A DNA stretch of 26,247 bases from UBA4742 sp002403895 (GCA_036823295.1 DAISGD010000046.1:1-26247); one strand, 5' to 3'; numbered from the stretch's first letter, positions 8,023 to 16,054 are shown. Notes: generated by a model from the letters alone, not told the origin. Numbers and translations: made by a program.

Positions 8023-8762
8023 AGGTGCTGGCCACCTACAACATCAAGGGCGGGGTGGGGAAGACGGCGACGGCCGTGAACCTGGCCTACCTGGCCGCCG
8101 CTGAGGGCGCCCGTACGCTCGTGTGGGATCTCGACCCCCAGGGCGCCGCCAGCTTCTACTTCCGGGTCAAGCCCAAGGTGAAGGGGGGCAGTGAGGCCCT
8201 GATCACCGGCCGCCGCGCCCTCGACCGGGCCATCAAGGGCACCGACTACGACAACCTGGACCTCATCCCGGCGGACCTCTCCTACCGGAAGTTGGATCTC
8301 GAATTGGGCGAGGCCAAGAAGCGCACCCGGCGGATCGATCTCCTGGTCCGACCGCTGGCCAAGCAGTACGACTACGTCTTCCTCGATTGCCCGCCCAGCA
8401 TCTCGCTGGTGAGCGAAAACGTCTTCCGGGCAGCCAACGCGCTCCTCGTGCCGCTCATCCCCACCACGTTGTCCCTCCGTACCTTCGACCAGTTAGACGC
8501 GTTCTTGGCGGATCATCCCGGCCGCAAGAAGCAACAAGTCCTGGCCTTCTTCTCCATGGTCGACAATCGCAAAAACCTGCACCGTGAACTGGTGGAAAAG
8601 GTCGGGGAGGACCGGCGCGATGTGCTCGACACCCGAATCCCGTCGGCGAGCGACATCGAGCGCATGGGAGTGAACCGAGCCCCCTTGCCCGCCTTCGCCC
8701 CGCGTTCCCGCTCGGCGGTGGCCTACGGGGAGCTCTGGACGGAGATCCAGGCCCGCCTCTGA
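8019..8762 (+). CDS. orphan ParA/MinD-family ATPase (McdA-like)
   Basis: A 247-residue ParA-type ATPase without the N-terminal HTH of plasmid type Ia ParA. The deviant Walker A KGGVGKT has the signature Lys10 and Lys15; Walker A' is DLDPQ (Asp37/Asp39), and Walker B ends at Asp123 in YVFLDCPPS. Such ATPases dimerise on ATP, coat the nucleoid and space a cargo (chromosome origin, plasmid, carboxysome, chemoreceptor cluster) when stimulated by a cargo-bound partner. There is no ParB gene and no parS-like site nearby, so it is unlikely to segregate DNA by the classical route. Its ATG sits inside the stop codon of the CHAD gene, so the CHAD protein or its polyphosphate cargo is the obvious partner. 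A role in regulation or in another cargo cannot be excluded. Confidence 0.88.
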   Translation: MKVLATYNIKGGVGKTATAVNLAYLAAAEGARTLVWDLDPQGAASFYFRVKPKVKGGSEALITGRRALDRAIKGTDYDNLDLIPADLSYRKLDLELGEAKKRTRRIDLLVRPLAKQYDYVFLDCPPSISLVSENVFRAANALLVPLIPTTLSLRTFDQLDAFLADHPGRKKQQVLAFFSMVDNRKNLHRELVEKVGEDRRDVLDTRIPSASDIERMGVNRAPLPAFAPRSRSAVAYGELWTEIQARL

Positions 8763-9048
8763 GGTCAGTGGGCGGTCCGCGTCCTGAAGCGAGAGAACAC
8801 GGGCGTGGCCGATTCGGCAATATCGGTGAGGACGACGGCCCATTGCCGGGACTGTGGAGTCGGGATCATGTCCCCGTTTGTCTCTTCCGTGACGTGCGTT
8901 CAGCGATGGACGGCCGCGGTTCTGGGGCGTTGGCGGAACGGCCATCGGAGACCCGAGAGCCCTCGGCCTCGTGGTGATCACACGGCACTAACTTCTCCGG
9001 TAGGCCCGGCCTCTTCAGCCGAGGTGGCCGGTGAGCAAGGAGTCGTCC
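8763..9048. other. intergenic region with candidate promoter of the acyl-CoA dehydrogenase
   Basis: No convincing coding sequence was found in these 286 bases. TAACTT at 8989-8994 could be a -10 element, giving a leader of about 45 bases; a GTGATCAC palindrome at about 8973-8980 lies just upstream of it. No good transcription terminator follows the ParA gene. Confidence 0.35.
9037..9042 (+). promoter_or_regulatory. ribosome binding site that fixes the acyl-CoA dehydrogenase start
   Basis: AAGGAG with a six-base spacer (TCGTCC) before ATG 9049; it decides against the upstream GTG at 9031. Confidence 0.7.
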
Positions 9049-10299
9049 ATGCGCATGAACGTTGAGCCCATCTCCACCGTTTCGGACCGGATCAACGAGA
9101 TCCGCCAACTCACCGCCCGGATCGTGAACGACGAGATCCTCCCCAACGAGAACATGTTGTGGGGCTGGCGATCGGGACAGCACTTCACCGAAGCCGACCG
9201 CGAGGAGTCGCGTCACCTGCGGGAGCACATCAAGGAGCGGGTGAGGCAGGCGGGGTTGTGGGCACCGCACCTCCCGGAGGAGTACGGCGGGGCCGGCCTC
9301 GACTTCCTCGAGCACGCGTACATGAACGAGGTGCTCGCCTACGCAGTCGGCGCCGCATCGCTGTTCGGCGTGGTCGCCCCCAACTCGGGGAATCAGTCGA
9401 TCCTCGTGAAGTACGGCACCGAGGAGCAGAAGCAGAAGTGGCTCATCCCCTCCATCGAGGGGAAGCTCGAGTCAGGTTTCTCGATGACCGAGCCCGACGC
9501 GGCCGGCTCGGATCCTCGCTCGTTGCAGACGACCGCGCGGCGAGACGGTGACGAGTGGGTGATCAACGGCCACAAGTGGTTCACGTCGAACGGCAAGCGG
9601 GCCGACTTCTTCATCGTCATGTGCCGCACCGAGGAGGGTGATGGTACCGGCGACCGCAACTCGCGCATGACCCAGATCATCGTCCCGCGCGACACATCGG
9701 GCGTGAACGTCGTCCGGGGCATCAACGTGTGGGGTCAGGACTCCGATCACTGCGAGATCATCTACGACGACGTGCGCGTCCCGGTGGAAAACCAACTCGG
9801 CAGCCGAGGCAGCGGCCACCAGGCGGCTCAAGATCGTCTCGGCGCGGGGCGCGTGTATCACTGCATGAACTCCGTCGGACAGATGTGGCGCGCGTTCGAC
9901 CTGATGGTGGAGAGGGCGATCAGTCGCGAAGTGCACGGTGGGCTGCTCGAGACGAAGCAGTTCATCCAGGGCTTCATCGCGGATTCCTACATCGACATGC
10001 AGGCAGCGCGGCTGATGACGATCCATTGCGCGGAGGTGATGGCCGCTGGCGGCGACGCCCGCACAGACATCTCTGCCATCAAGGTGTTCGTGCCGTCGGC
10101 CTACCACCGCGTCGTCGATCGGGCGATCCAAGTGTGGGGCGGCGCCGGAGTGTCGGGCGACCTGCCGCTGGCCGCCATGTACCAGGGAGCCCGCACGCTC
10201 CGCATCGCCGACGGCCCCGACGAGGTCCACAAGATCCTCATCGCGAAGAACATCCTCGCCCGCTACCACGACGGCCACGGTTGGGACTTCGGCAACTGA
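9049..10299 (+). CDS. acyl-CoA dehydrogenase family protein (ACAD10/11-like)
   Basis: A flavin enzyme that would dehydrogenate an acyl-CoA at the alpha-beta position and pass electrons to ETF. Family features: FSMTEPDAAGSDP and WVINGHKWFTSNGKRADFF in the beta-barrel region, VWGGAGVSGDLPLAAMYQGAR in the C-terminal helical domain, and the terminal RIADGPDEVHKILIAKNIL block. The choice of start rests on the ribosome site: AAGGAG at 9037-9042 is six bases before ATG 9049, giving 416 residues. An in-frame GTG at 9031 would put that same site inside the gene, so it is less likely. The sequence resembles the ACAD10/11-like or FadE-like group; the natural acyl chain is not known. It is followed by an MDR reductase after 125 bases. 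Cytoplasmic. Confidence 0.93.
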   Translation: MRMNVEPISTVSDRINEIRQLTARIVNDEILPNENMLWGWRSGQHFTEADREESRHLREHIKERVRQAGLWAPHLPEEYGGAGLDFLEHAYMNEVLAYAVGAASLFGVVAPNSGNQSILVKYGTEEQKQKWLIPSIEGKLESGFSMTEPDAAGSDPRSLQTTARRDGDEWVINGHKWFTSNGKRADFFIVMCRTEEGDGTGDRNSRMTQIIVPRDTSGVNVVRGINVWGQDSDHCEIIYDDVRVPVENQLGSRGSGHQAAQDRLGAGRVYHCMNSVGQMWRAFDLMVERAISREVHGGLLETKQFIQGFIADSYIDMQAARLMTIHCAEVMAAGGDARTDISAIKVFVPSAYHRVVDRAIQVWGGAGVSGDLPLAAMYQGARTLRIADGPDEVHKILIAKNILARYHDGHGWDFGN

Positions 10300-10412
10300 C
10301 CCGGGTCCGCGAGGTTCACCTTCTGTCCTCGTGCTTCGAACACCGCGTTGGTTCCCTTCCCGCCCCAACTATTGAGAATGTGGAGGGTGCCTGTCACCTT
10401 CTCGCCACCGCA

Positions 10413-10418
10413 TAGGCT
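10413..10418 (+). promoter_or_regulatory. -10 element of a probable leaderless transcript
   Basis: TAGGCT ends six bases before the ATG at 10425. A start of transcription 6-8 bases after a -10 hexamer would fall on the A of the ATG, and there is no Shine-Dalgarno sequence. This is the pattern of leaderless genes in actinobacteria. The same hexamer stands before the MFS gene at 24226. Confidence 0.5.
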
Positions 10419-10424
10419 GCGCCC

Positions 10425-11474
10425 ATGAGCCTCGGCACCGTCAATCGCCAGGTGCTGTTGGCGCGTCGCCCCGTGGGGCTGGTGGATGACGACGATTTCG
10501 AGCTGGTGGGGTCACCCCTGCCCGAGTTGGCGGAGGGCGAGGCGCTGATGCGGACCATCTACCTGGGCATGGACGCCACCGTGCGGACGTGGCTCAACCG
10601 GGGGGAGGGCTACCTCCCGGCGGTGGAAATCGGTGAGGTCGTGCGGGGCAGCGGGATCGGCCGCATCGTGGCCACCCGATCGCCGGCCTTCGCGGTGGGA
10701 GACGTGGCCTACTCATTGCCGGGGTGGCAGGACTACGCGGTGGTGCGTGACGACGCCTTTACCACCCGGATCGATGATCCCGGCGATTTGCGCTCGATGA
10801 TGAGCGTGTTCGGCGCCACCGGTGCCGCCGCCTACTTCGGGCTGACCGACGTCGGGCGTCCCCAACCCGGCCAGACGGTGGTGGTCTCGGCCGCGGCGGG
10901 CGCGACCGGGTCACTGGTCGGGCAGATCGCCAAGATCCTGGGATGTCGTGTGGTGGGCATTGCCGGCACCGACGCCAAGTGCGCGTGGGTGGTTGATGAG
11001 TTGGGTTTCGATGGGTGCATCAACCGCCGGACCGCCGACCTGCCCCGGGAACTGAGCGAGCTGTGTCCCGACCGGGTCGACGTCTTCTTCGACAACGTGG
11101 GTGGCGTCGTTCTCGATGCGGTGCTGGGGCGCCTGGCCATGCACGGCCGCGTGGTGCTGTGCGGCGCCATCTCGGTGTACAACGACCAGGGTCGCCCCCC
11201 GGGCCCGTCGAACTACCTGAACCTGATCTCGCGTCGGGGCCGTATGGAGGGCTTCATCACCCTCGACTACTGGGACCGCTTCCCCGAGTGCTTCGACCAG
11301 CTCCGCCGGTGGGCCGCCGAGGGCCGGCTGCGGTGGCGCGAGGACGTGTTTCCCGGTCTGGAGCAGGCGCCCATGGCTCTCAACGCATTGTTCACGGGAG
11401 CCAACACCGGCAAGGTGATCGTCCAGGTGGCGGACGACGCGGACGTCCCAGTTCGGATATGGTTTCCGACTTGA
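10425..11474 (+). CDS. NADP-dependent MDR oxidoreductase (CurA / prostaglandin reductase-like)
   Basis: A 349-residue zinc-free medium-chain reductase. Members reduce the double bond of enones and other alpha,beta-unsaturated carbonyls with NADPH. The N-terminal catalytic domain begins with the NRQVLLARRPVG motif typical of the CurA/LTB4-dehydrogenase branch, the middle has SVFGATGAAAYFGL, and the Rossmann domain has VVVSAAAGATGSLVGQIAKI. Then come FFDNVGGVVLDAVL and CGAISVYN, and the C-terminus has FTGANTGKVIVQV. No structural zinc cysteines are seen, as expected. Family length is about 335-345. It probably has its own leaderless promoter. The physiological substrate is not known; the neighbouring acyl-CoA dehydrogenase suggests unsaturated lipid-like compounds, but that is inference. 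Confidence 0.92.
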   Translation: MSLGTVNRQVLLARRPVGLVDDDDFELVGSPLPELAEGEALMRTIYLGMDATVRTWLNRGEGYLPAVEIGEVVRGSGIGRIVATRSPAFAVGDVAYSLPGWQDYAVVRDDAFTTRIDDPGDLRSMMSVFGATGAAAYFGLTDVGRPQPGQTVVVSAAAGATGSLVGQIAKILGCRVVGIAGTDAKCAWVVDELGFDGCINRRTADLPRELSELCPDRVDVFFDNVGGVVLDAVLGRLAMHGRVVLCGAISVYNDQGRPPGPSNYLNLISRRGRMEGFITLDYWDRFPECFDQLRRWAAEGRLRWREDVFPGLEQAPMALNALFTGANTGKVIVQVADDADVPVRIWFPT

Positions 11475-11533
11475 CGCCAGAGGGCGGTCGGTCCAGCACG
11501 GGCAGGGGCGGCACTCAATACGGGGGAGCAGTC

Positions 11534-12304
11534 ATGGACAAGGAAATCAACGCGAGACGCTACGGTGGGCCCGGTGGCCGGGCAATGGCGGCCGTGGTCA
11601 TCCTGTCCCTGGCCATCGTCGTGTCGGCATGCGGGAAGACCGATTCCAAGGCGTCAGCGCCATCCGAGACGACGGACGCCAAGGGCGCCTCCACTTGTCC
11701 AACGGGGTCGTTCGGCGCCCAGTTCACCGGCGTGCCGGCGGGCTTCAAGCTGACCGGAACCGGTAATCCCCCGGGCTGGTACGTCTGGCTGACGGGCACC
11801 ATGCTGCACGTCCGGCTGGCCAGTGACCCGGCCAAGCCGCTGGTTCCCGCGCCGGCCACCAGCACGACTGAGCCGCCGAAACCGGGATCCACCAACCCCC
11901 CACCGGCGGTCACGATTACCTACGACGGAGAGGTGAAGGCCTCCGCGATGCTGGGCAAGGTCACGACGGCCCCCGACAACTCGGCGGGCAGCGTGGAAGG
12001 GAAGGACAACAACGTGACGTTCGCCTTGAACGGGCAGGCCAAGCCGGTGGGGTTCGAAGTCCCCGTGCCGTGTGCCGTCAAGAAGCTCCAAGTGAAGCTG
12101 TTGGTCCCCGGGGCCGGCACCGGGCAGCCGGCCGCCGTGGACAAGATCTTCATCGGGGCCAAAGGTCACCCGCTGACCAACCCGATCGTCATGCAGCGCA
12201 CCGGGGGTTCGGACGGGGGCACCACCGACACGACGACGGCCAAGCCCAAGGCGAGCACGCCGACCACCAAGGCCGGCGCGTCGACGACGACGGCCAAGCC
12301 CTGA
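11534..12304 (+). CDS. secreted lipoprotein, function unknown
   Basis: A 256-residue protein beginning at ATG 11534 after a GGGGGAG ribosome site. A short basic N-region is followed by a hydrophobic stretch and the lipobox VVSAC, so it should be anchored in the outer leaflet of the membrane by a lipidated Cys. The middle carries a Pro/Thr/Ser-rich linker (APATSTTEPPKPGSTNPPP), and the C-terminal tail is Thr/Lys/Ala-rich (TTTAKPKASTPTTKA), as in surface-exposed or cell-wall-contacting proteins. A compact segment of about 70 residues between the linkers (TITYDGEVKAS through CAVKKLQVKLLVPG) has one Cys that could pair with Cys in STCPTGSFG. I do not recognise the family. An open frame continues upstream into the MDR gene but is an overlap artefact; the ATG with its ribosome site is the sensible start. 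Confidence 0.75.
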   Translation: MDKEINARRYGGPGGRAMAAVVILSLAIVVSACGKTDSKASAPSETTDAKGASTCPTGSFGAQFTGVPAGFKLTGTGNPPGWYVWLTGTMLHVRLASDPAKPLVPAPATSTTEPPKPGSTNPPPAVTITYDGEVKASAMLGKVTTAPDNSAGSVEGKDNNVTFALNGQAKPVGFEVPVPCAVKKLQVKLLVPGAGTGQPAAVDKIFIGAKGHPLTNPIVMQRTGGSDGGTTDTTTAKPKASTPTTKAGASTTTAKP

Positions 12305-12323
12305 CCGCCTGGCGCTGAGGCGG
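12305..12323 (+). terminator. small hairpin directly after the lipoprotein stop
   Basis: CCGCCT and AGGCGG form a perfect 6-bp stem around a 7-base loop, immediately after TGA. No T-run follows, which is common for terminators in GC-rich actinobacteria, but the stem is short. Confidence 0.4.
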
Positions 12324-12365
12324 ACCGCAGGCTCACCCTTCGGTCGGGGCCGGTACCCTCGCCCG

Positions 12366-12734
12366 GTGCCTGATGTCGTGCTTCCGGTCCTGAACGAGGT
12401 CGACGCGATTGAGTGGGTGCTCGACCGCTTCCCGGGCGGATACCGCGCCATCGTGGCCGACAACGGGTCCACCGACGGCTCCGGTGATCGGGCCCGCCAA
12501 CACGGCGCGCTTGTGGTGGAGGTCGCCCAACCGGGCTTCGGTTCGCCTGCTGGGCGGGGCTGGCGGCGGCAACGGACGACGTCGGTGCTGCGAGCCGGGA
12601 ATGCGGGCTGGCGAGTGACCGAGGTGGAGGTGCCCTACCGGTGCCGCCAGGGACGCTCCAAAGTGACGGGCACGGTAGGGGGGACGTTGCGGGCCGTGCG
12701 CGACATGCGCCGCCAGCTCCGCGAACTCGGCTGA
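12366..12734 (+). pseudogene. family 2 glycosyltransferase (GT2), middle missing
   Basis: From GTG 12366 the first about 55 codons are the start of a GT-A glycosyltransferase: DVVLPVLNEVDAIEWVL, then VADNGSTDGSGDRARQHGA and QPGFG. A frame change at about 12543 recovers ACWAGLAAATDDV, which continues the family, but the DxD metal site and acceptor region that should follow are absent. The sequence then jumps (about 12585-12600) to VLRAGNAGWRVTEVEVPYRCRQGRSKVTGTVGGTLRAVRDM, the characteristic C-terminus of this family. About 100-120 residues are missing from an expected length near 225. In intact relatives this gene often lies beside a DUF2064 gene, as here, supporting the assignment. As it stands the product could not be an active transferase. 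Real deletion or assembly collapse. Confidence 0.75.
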
Positions 12735-12817
12735 GTTGGCCCTGTTCCCGCTCTTGCCCCCCGATCTTTCCTGCTCACCCGGGAAGCAACGACGCCGAAA
12801 CGACGAGGGCGATTCGC

Positions 12818-13453
12818 TTAGGTGGGGGTGCCGATGGCGGCGGCGACCGCCACCGCGAACCGCGAGCCGGGGACCAGGCCAGCGATGGCCAACGCGTCCT
12901 CGGCGCGGTCGACGTCGCGCAGTTCCTCGGTAACCGCCACCTGGTAGCCACATTCGTCCAGGCGGGCGAGTTGGGCCGTCCCCGTGTCGTCGGCGCTCAT
13001 GGGGACGCCGGCGAACGCGCCGGGATGGAGGTGGCGGAGCCCGATCAACCAGTACCCGCCGTCAGGGGCGAGGCCGACCACCGCGTCGGCCGTCGAGTCG
13101 AGTAAGACCTGGACGGTCAGCAGTTGCTCTGGTCGGACTTGCGGTGTGTCCATCCCGATGAGCACGACCGGTTCGTCTGAGACGTGGAAGCAGTCCTCGA
13201 ACGCTCCGAAGAGGCGATTGCCCAAACCACCGGTGCGTTGGCTGACGACGTCGAAGCCGTCGGGCAACCACGGACCAGGCCGGCCATCGAGGGCGACCAC
13301 ACGCCTCGACGCCGGGGTGAGGGCCACCGTGGCCAGCGTGTCGGCCAGACCGGCCTCAGCGATGTCGGCGGCCTGCTCGGCAGTACAGGGTGGGCACAGG
13401 CGGGTCTTGACCCGGCCTGGGATCGGTTCCTTGGCGATCACCACCAGTTGCAC
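12818..13453 (-). CDS. DUF2064 / TIGR04282-type glycosyltransferase-like protein
   Basis: A 211-residue protein starting at GTG 13453. The N-terminus VVIAKEPIPGRVKTRLCPP is the signature of the TIGR04282 (DUF2064) family, which has a nucleotide-diphospho-sugar transferase fold and includes proteins annotated in arsenosugar biosynthesis. VVLIGMDTPQVRPEQL and VVGLAPDGGYWLIGL are further family blocks. The length is normal and there is no frame damage, unlike its neighbours. Two Cys (CPPC) close to the N-terminus are a small oddity. It is convergent with the GT2 remnant and 68 bases downstream of the epimerase remnant on the same strand. Role in glycan or cell-surface sugar assembly is inferred from these neighbours; the reaction is not known. 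Confidence 0.88.
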   Translation of the reverse strand: MQLVVIAKEPIPGRVKTRLCPPCTAEQAADIAEAGLADTLATVALTPASRRVVALDGRPGPWLPDGFDVVSQRTGGLGNRLFGAFEDCFHVSDEPVVLIGMDTPQVRPEQLLTVQVLLDSTADAVVGLAPDGGYWLIGLRHLHPGAFAGVPMSADDTGTAQLARLDECGYQVAVTEELRDVDRAEDALAIAGLVPGSRFAVAVAAAIGTPT

Positions 13454-13521
13454 GTCGTCAACCCACCCTTAGTCCTGGTCCGGGAGCCGGGGATCAGCGC
13501 CGAGAGGGTACCGGTCTGTCG

Positions 13522-14180
13522 TCACGAGCGCAGCGGGACTCGAGCGAACTCGCGCATGCCCTCGTCGAACCCGATCTCCGCCTCGAAGCCCAACACCGTC
13601 CGAGCCCGCTCGGCGGAGGCGACTACATGGCGCACATCGCCCAGCCGATTGCCGCCGATGATTTTGGGCGCTGGGGCGTCCTCGCCGAAGGCGGTGGCGA
13701 GAGCCGCGGCCATCTCGCCGACGGTGTGGGGGGAGCCACTGCACACATTGAATTCGCCGCTGATGTCCCCCAGGGACTGTCGTGCTCGCGGGCGTAGGCG
13801 GCGACGAGGTGTTCCTGGTGGAGCTTCGACGCCGCGTAGACGTTGCGAGGATCGGGTCGGGCGATCTCCGGCACCGTGTCGGGGACGAGCACGGCGGTCC
13901 CGCGATCATTGTGGTCGACGTAGTCGACGACATCAGCGAAGTCCACGCCGAGGCCGACCATCGACGCCTGGTGACAGACGGCGTCGACGCCGAGCACAGC
14001 ACGGGCGGTGGCCTCCACATCGCGCAAGTCGTCGAAACGGTACTCGGCGTCGGGGTTCAGGTAGTCGGGGCGCGTGCGGTGGGCGGCCGGGAGGAGGCAG
14101 TCCATCACCACCACCTCGTGGTCGCCGGCGACCAGGAGGTCGACCACGGCGGAGCCGACGAATCCGGCGCCGCCGGTCAG
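13522..14180 (-). pseudogene. NAD-dependent nucleotide-sugar epimerase/dehydratase, two internal segments missing, no start
   Basis: The N-terminal Rossmann motif LTGGAGFVGSAVVDLLVAG and FDDLRDVEATARAVLGVDAVCHQA place this in the extended SDR epimerase family. The catalytic YxxxK is present (NVYAASKLHQEHL). However, HNDRGTAV is followed at once by LVPDTVPEIARPDPRNVY, skipping the segment with the LVLASS-type catalytic Ser that relatives have (about 40-50 residues). A second jump at about 13768-13780, with a frame change, leads from AAYAREHDSP to GDISGEFNVCSGSPHTVGEM, skipping about 90 residues of the substrate domain. The C-terminus, ending in FDEGMREFARVPLRS, is intact. The initiating Met is missing because the gene is joined directly to the tail of another gene at 14181. 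Not functional as shown. Confidence 0.75.
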
Positions 14181-14258
14181 GTGAGCGGAGCCAACGAGGG
14201 AGGCGCCGGCCAGCAGCACCCACAATCCGAAGGGCAGCCAGATTCGCTCGACCTCCTG
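14181..14258 (-). pseudogene. C-terminal tail of a membrane protein, possibly a glycosyltransferase, joined in frame to the epimerase
   Basis: Upstream of the epimerase Rossmann motif the same frame reads QEVERIWLPFGLWVLLAGASLVGSAH: a polar stretch followed by a hydrophobic helix. A final ...EVERIWLPF... helix is seen in polytopic bacterial glycosyltransferase-like membrane proteins, so I suggest this is the tail of such a gene, fused to the epimerase by loss of the sequence between. It is short (26 residues), so the family is a suggestion only. Confidence 0.4.
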
Positions 14259-14285
14259 TTCTGGATGTGTGCAGCCCCCGCGATG

Positions 14286-15155
14286 TCACCCGGATGGCGA
14301 AGCCGCCCGCAGGGAGGCTCGCCGACCGAAGGGCCAAGACATCAGCCCATGGTGGGGGCTGATCACCAACGACAGGGCGAACACGCTCGATACCACCACG
14401 GCGATGGTCGGTCCGGCGGCCACATCCCACTGGCTGGACAGGATCAGGCCGAGCACGCCGCTGAGGGCGCCCACCGCTGAGGCGATGGCCATGGACACCC
14501 CGATTCGGTCGGTCCACAGCCGAGCGGTGGCCGCCGGCGCCACGATCAGCGCCACGGCCAGGATGGTGCCCACGGCGGGGATGGCGGTCACCACCGTCAG
14601 CTCGATCGCCACGAGCAGGACGCCGTCGAGGATGATCACCGGGTACCCCATGGCGGCCAGGCTGCCGGGGTCGAACGCCCCGAGGACCAGCTCCTTGTGG
14701 AGGACGGCCAGCACCGCCACCACCAGCGCTCCGGCCACGGCGGTGAGAACGAGATCCGATGTCTGCACCGTGAGGATCGAGCCGACCAGGAAAGCGGTGA
14801 GGTCCTTGGTGAATCCTGGCTGCGACGAGATCAGGACCACGCCGAGGGCGAACCCCCCGGCCAGAACCACGCCGGTGGCGGTGGATGAGTCGAGCACCCG
14901 GACTCGTCCCAGCAGGGCGATGATGGCCACCACGACCAACCCGAACGCCGCCGTTCCGGTGAACAGGCTGATGCCGAGGAGCTCGGCGATGACCAAGCCG
15001 GGGAACGTGGCGTGGGTGAGCGACATGGTGAAGAACGACAATCGCCGCAGCACCACGTGGACGCCCACCACACCGGCCAAGGCACCGGTCATGATCGCCT
15101 CCAGCAGGGCTCGTTGCATGAGGGGCGTGGCGAACGTGTTGCCCAGCCCGCTCAT
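14286..15155 (-). CDS. metal ABC transporter permease (TroD/ZnuB-like)
   Basis: A 289-residue polytopic membrane protein of the ABC-3 family (ZnuB/TroC/TroD). Family blocks: LMQRALLEAIMTGALAGVVG, HVVLRRLSFFTMSLTHATFPG near the N-terminus (the HVVLRRLxFxxxxLTHxxFPG signature), FLVGSILTV, and VGTILAVALIVAPAATARL in the coupling region. About eight to nine hydrophobic segments are visible. The ATG at 15155 overlaps the stop of the upstream permease by ATGA, so synthesis is coupled. An open frame runs far upstream of this ATG through the other permease and the ATPase gene, but it is a GC-driven antisense-like artefact. The gene is the last of a four-gene set whose order, binding protein, ATPase, permease, permease, is that of troABCD/sitABCD. 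Confidence 0.9.
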   Translation of the reverse strand: MSGLGNTFATPLMQRALLEAIMTGALAGVVGVHVVLRRLSFFTMSLTHATFPGLVIAELLGISLFTGTAAFGLVVVAIIALLGRVRVLDSSTATGVVLAGGFALGVVLISSQPGFTKDLTAFLVGSILTVQTSDLVLTAVAGALVVAVLAVLHKELVLGAFDPGSLAAMGYPVIILDGVLLVAIELTVVTAIPAVGTILAVALIVAPAATARLWTDRIGVSMAIASAVGALSGVLGLILSSQWDVAAGPTIAVVVSSVFALSLVISPHHGLMSWPFGRRASLRAASPSG

Positions 15156-16054
15156 GCCGTCACCGCTCGGGCCGCGCCCGGGAGCGACGCCTCTTTGAGT
15201 AGAGCGCGGCGACGGAACGCGCCGAGGGCCGTGGTGGCGGCCAGCACCAGGACGAAGATGACGGTGAGCACCAAGACGATGGTGCCCCCCGAGGCCAGCC
15301 GCCATCCGTGGTGGATGGAGCCCTCGTAGCTGACCACCAGCCCGAGCCATCCGCCGACGACACCGATCGCCGCGGCCACCACCATCATGCGCCCCACACT
15401 GCGACGAACGAGGAGCTGGGCTGCGGCCGCGGGGGTGATGAGCAGGGCGATGACGAGCACGCTGCCCACGGCCCGGACGGCGGAGACCACCACCAGCGTG
15501 ATCAACACGTTGAGCACCAGGTCGAGGGTGGTCACCGAATAGCCCAGTGCCGCGGTGGCCTCGGGGTCGAAGGCCCGCAGCACCAACTCCTTGTGCAGGG
15601 CCCACAGCACGGCCAGGACCACCACGCCAGTGAGGCCGGTGGCCACGATCTGAGCCACGTCCACGGCCAGCACCCGTCCGAAGAGGAGGGTGGTCAGATC
15701 CGCGGTGTAGCTCCGGCTGCGTGACACCAAGATCACGCCGATCGAGAAGAAGCCGGTCAGGAGCACAGCCAGGGCGGCGTCGGAGGTGACCCGACGGTTG
15801 CGGGTGAGCAGGGTCAGCAGCACCGCGCTGAGCACACCGGTGATCAGCGCCCCGACGTAGAGCGAGCCGCCCACGACGAACGCCGCGGCCATGCCCGGGA
15901 AGACCGTGTGGGTCAACGCATCGGCCATGAACTCGAGGCGGCGAAGCACGACGTGCACGCCGATGATCCCACCGAGGACGCCGAGCATCACCGCCTCGAT
16001 CAGGGCTCGCTGCAGGTAGCCGGCCTGAAACGGTTCGATGAACAGGCGCGTCAT
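15152..16054 (-). CDS. metal ABC transporter permease (TroC-like)
   Basis: A 300-residue polytopic protein of the ABC-3 permease family, with LQRALIEAVMLGVLGGIIG, HVVLRRLEFMADALTHTVFPG, a glycine-rich loop before TSDAALAVLLTGFFSIGVIL, TTLLFGRVLAV, and VGSVLVIALLITPAAAAQL. It is similar in layout to the second permease but clearly diverged, so the two probably form a heterodimeric channel. ATG 16054 lies 11 bases after the ATPase stop; its own stop overlaps the next start. An upstream extension in the same frame is not supported because MTRLFIEPFQAGYLQRAL is the usual family start. Confidence 0.9.
   Translation of the reverse strand: MTRLFIEPFQAGYLQRALIEAVMLGVLGGIIGVHVVLRRLEFMADALTHTVFPGMAAAFVVGGSLYVGALITGVLSAVLLTLLTRNRRVTSDAALAVLLTGFFSIGVILVSRSRSYTADLTTLLFGRVLAVDVAQIVATGLTGVVVLAVLWALHKELVLRAFDPEATAALGYSVTTLDLVLNVLITLVVVSAVRAVGSVLVIALLITPAAAAQLLVRRSVGRMMVVAAAIGVVGGWLGLVVSYEGSIHHGWRLASGGTIVLVLTVIFVLVLAATTALGAFRRRALLKEASLPGAARAVTA

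Noticed and set aside
8019..8762. Chromosome partitioning parAB-parS locus
   Set aside because: No ParB, no parS-like repeats, and no other partition or replication genes; the partner is a CHAD protein instead.
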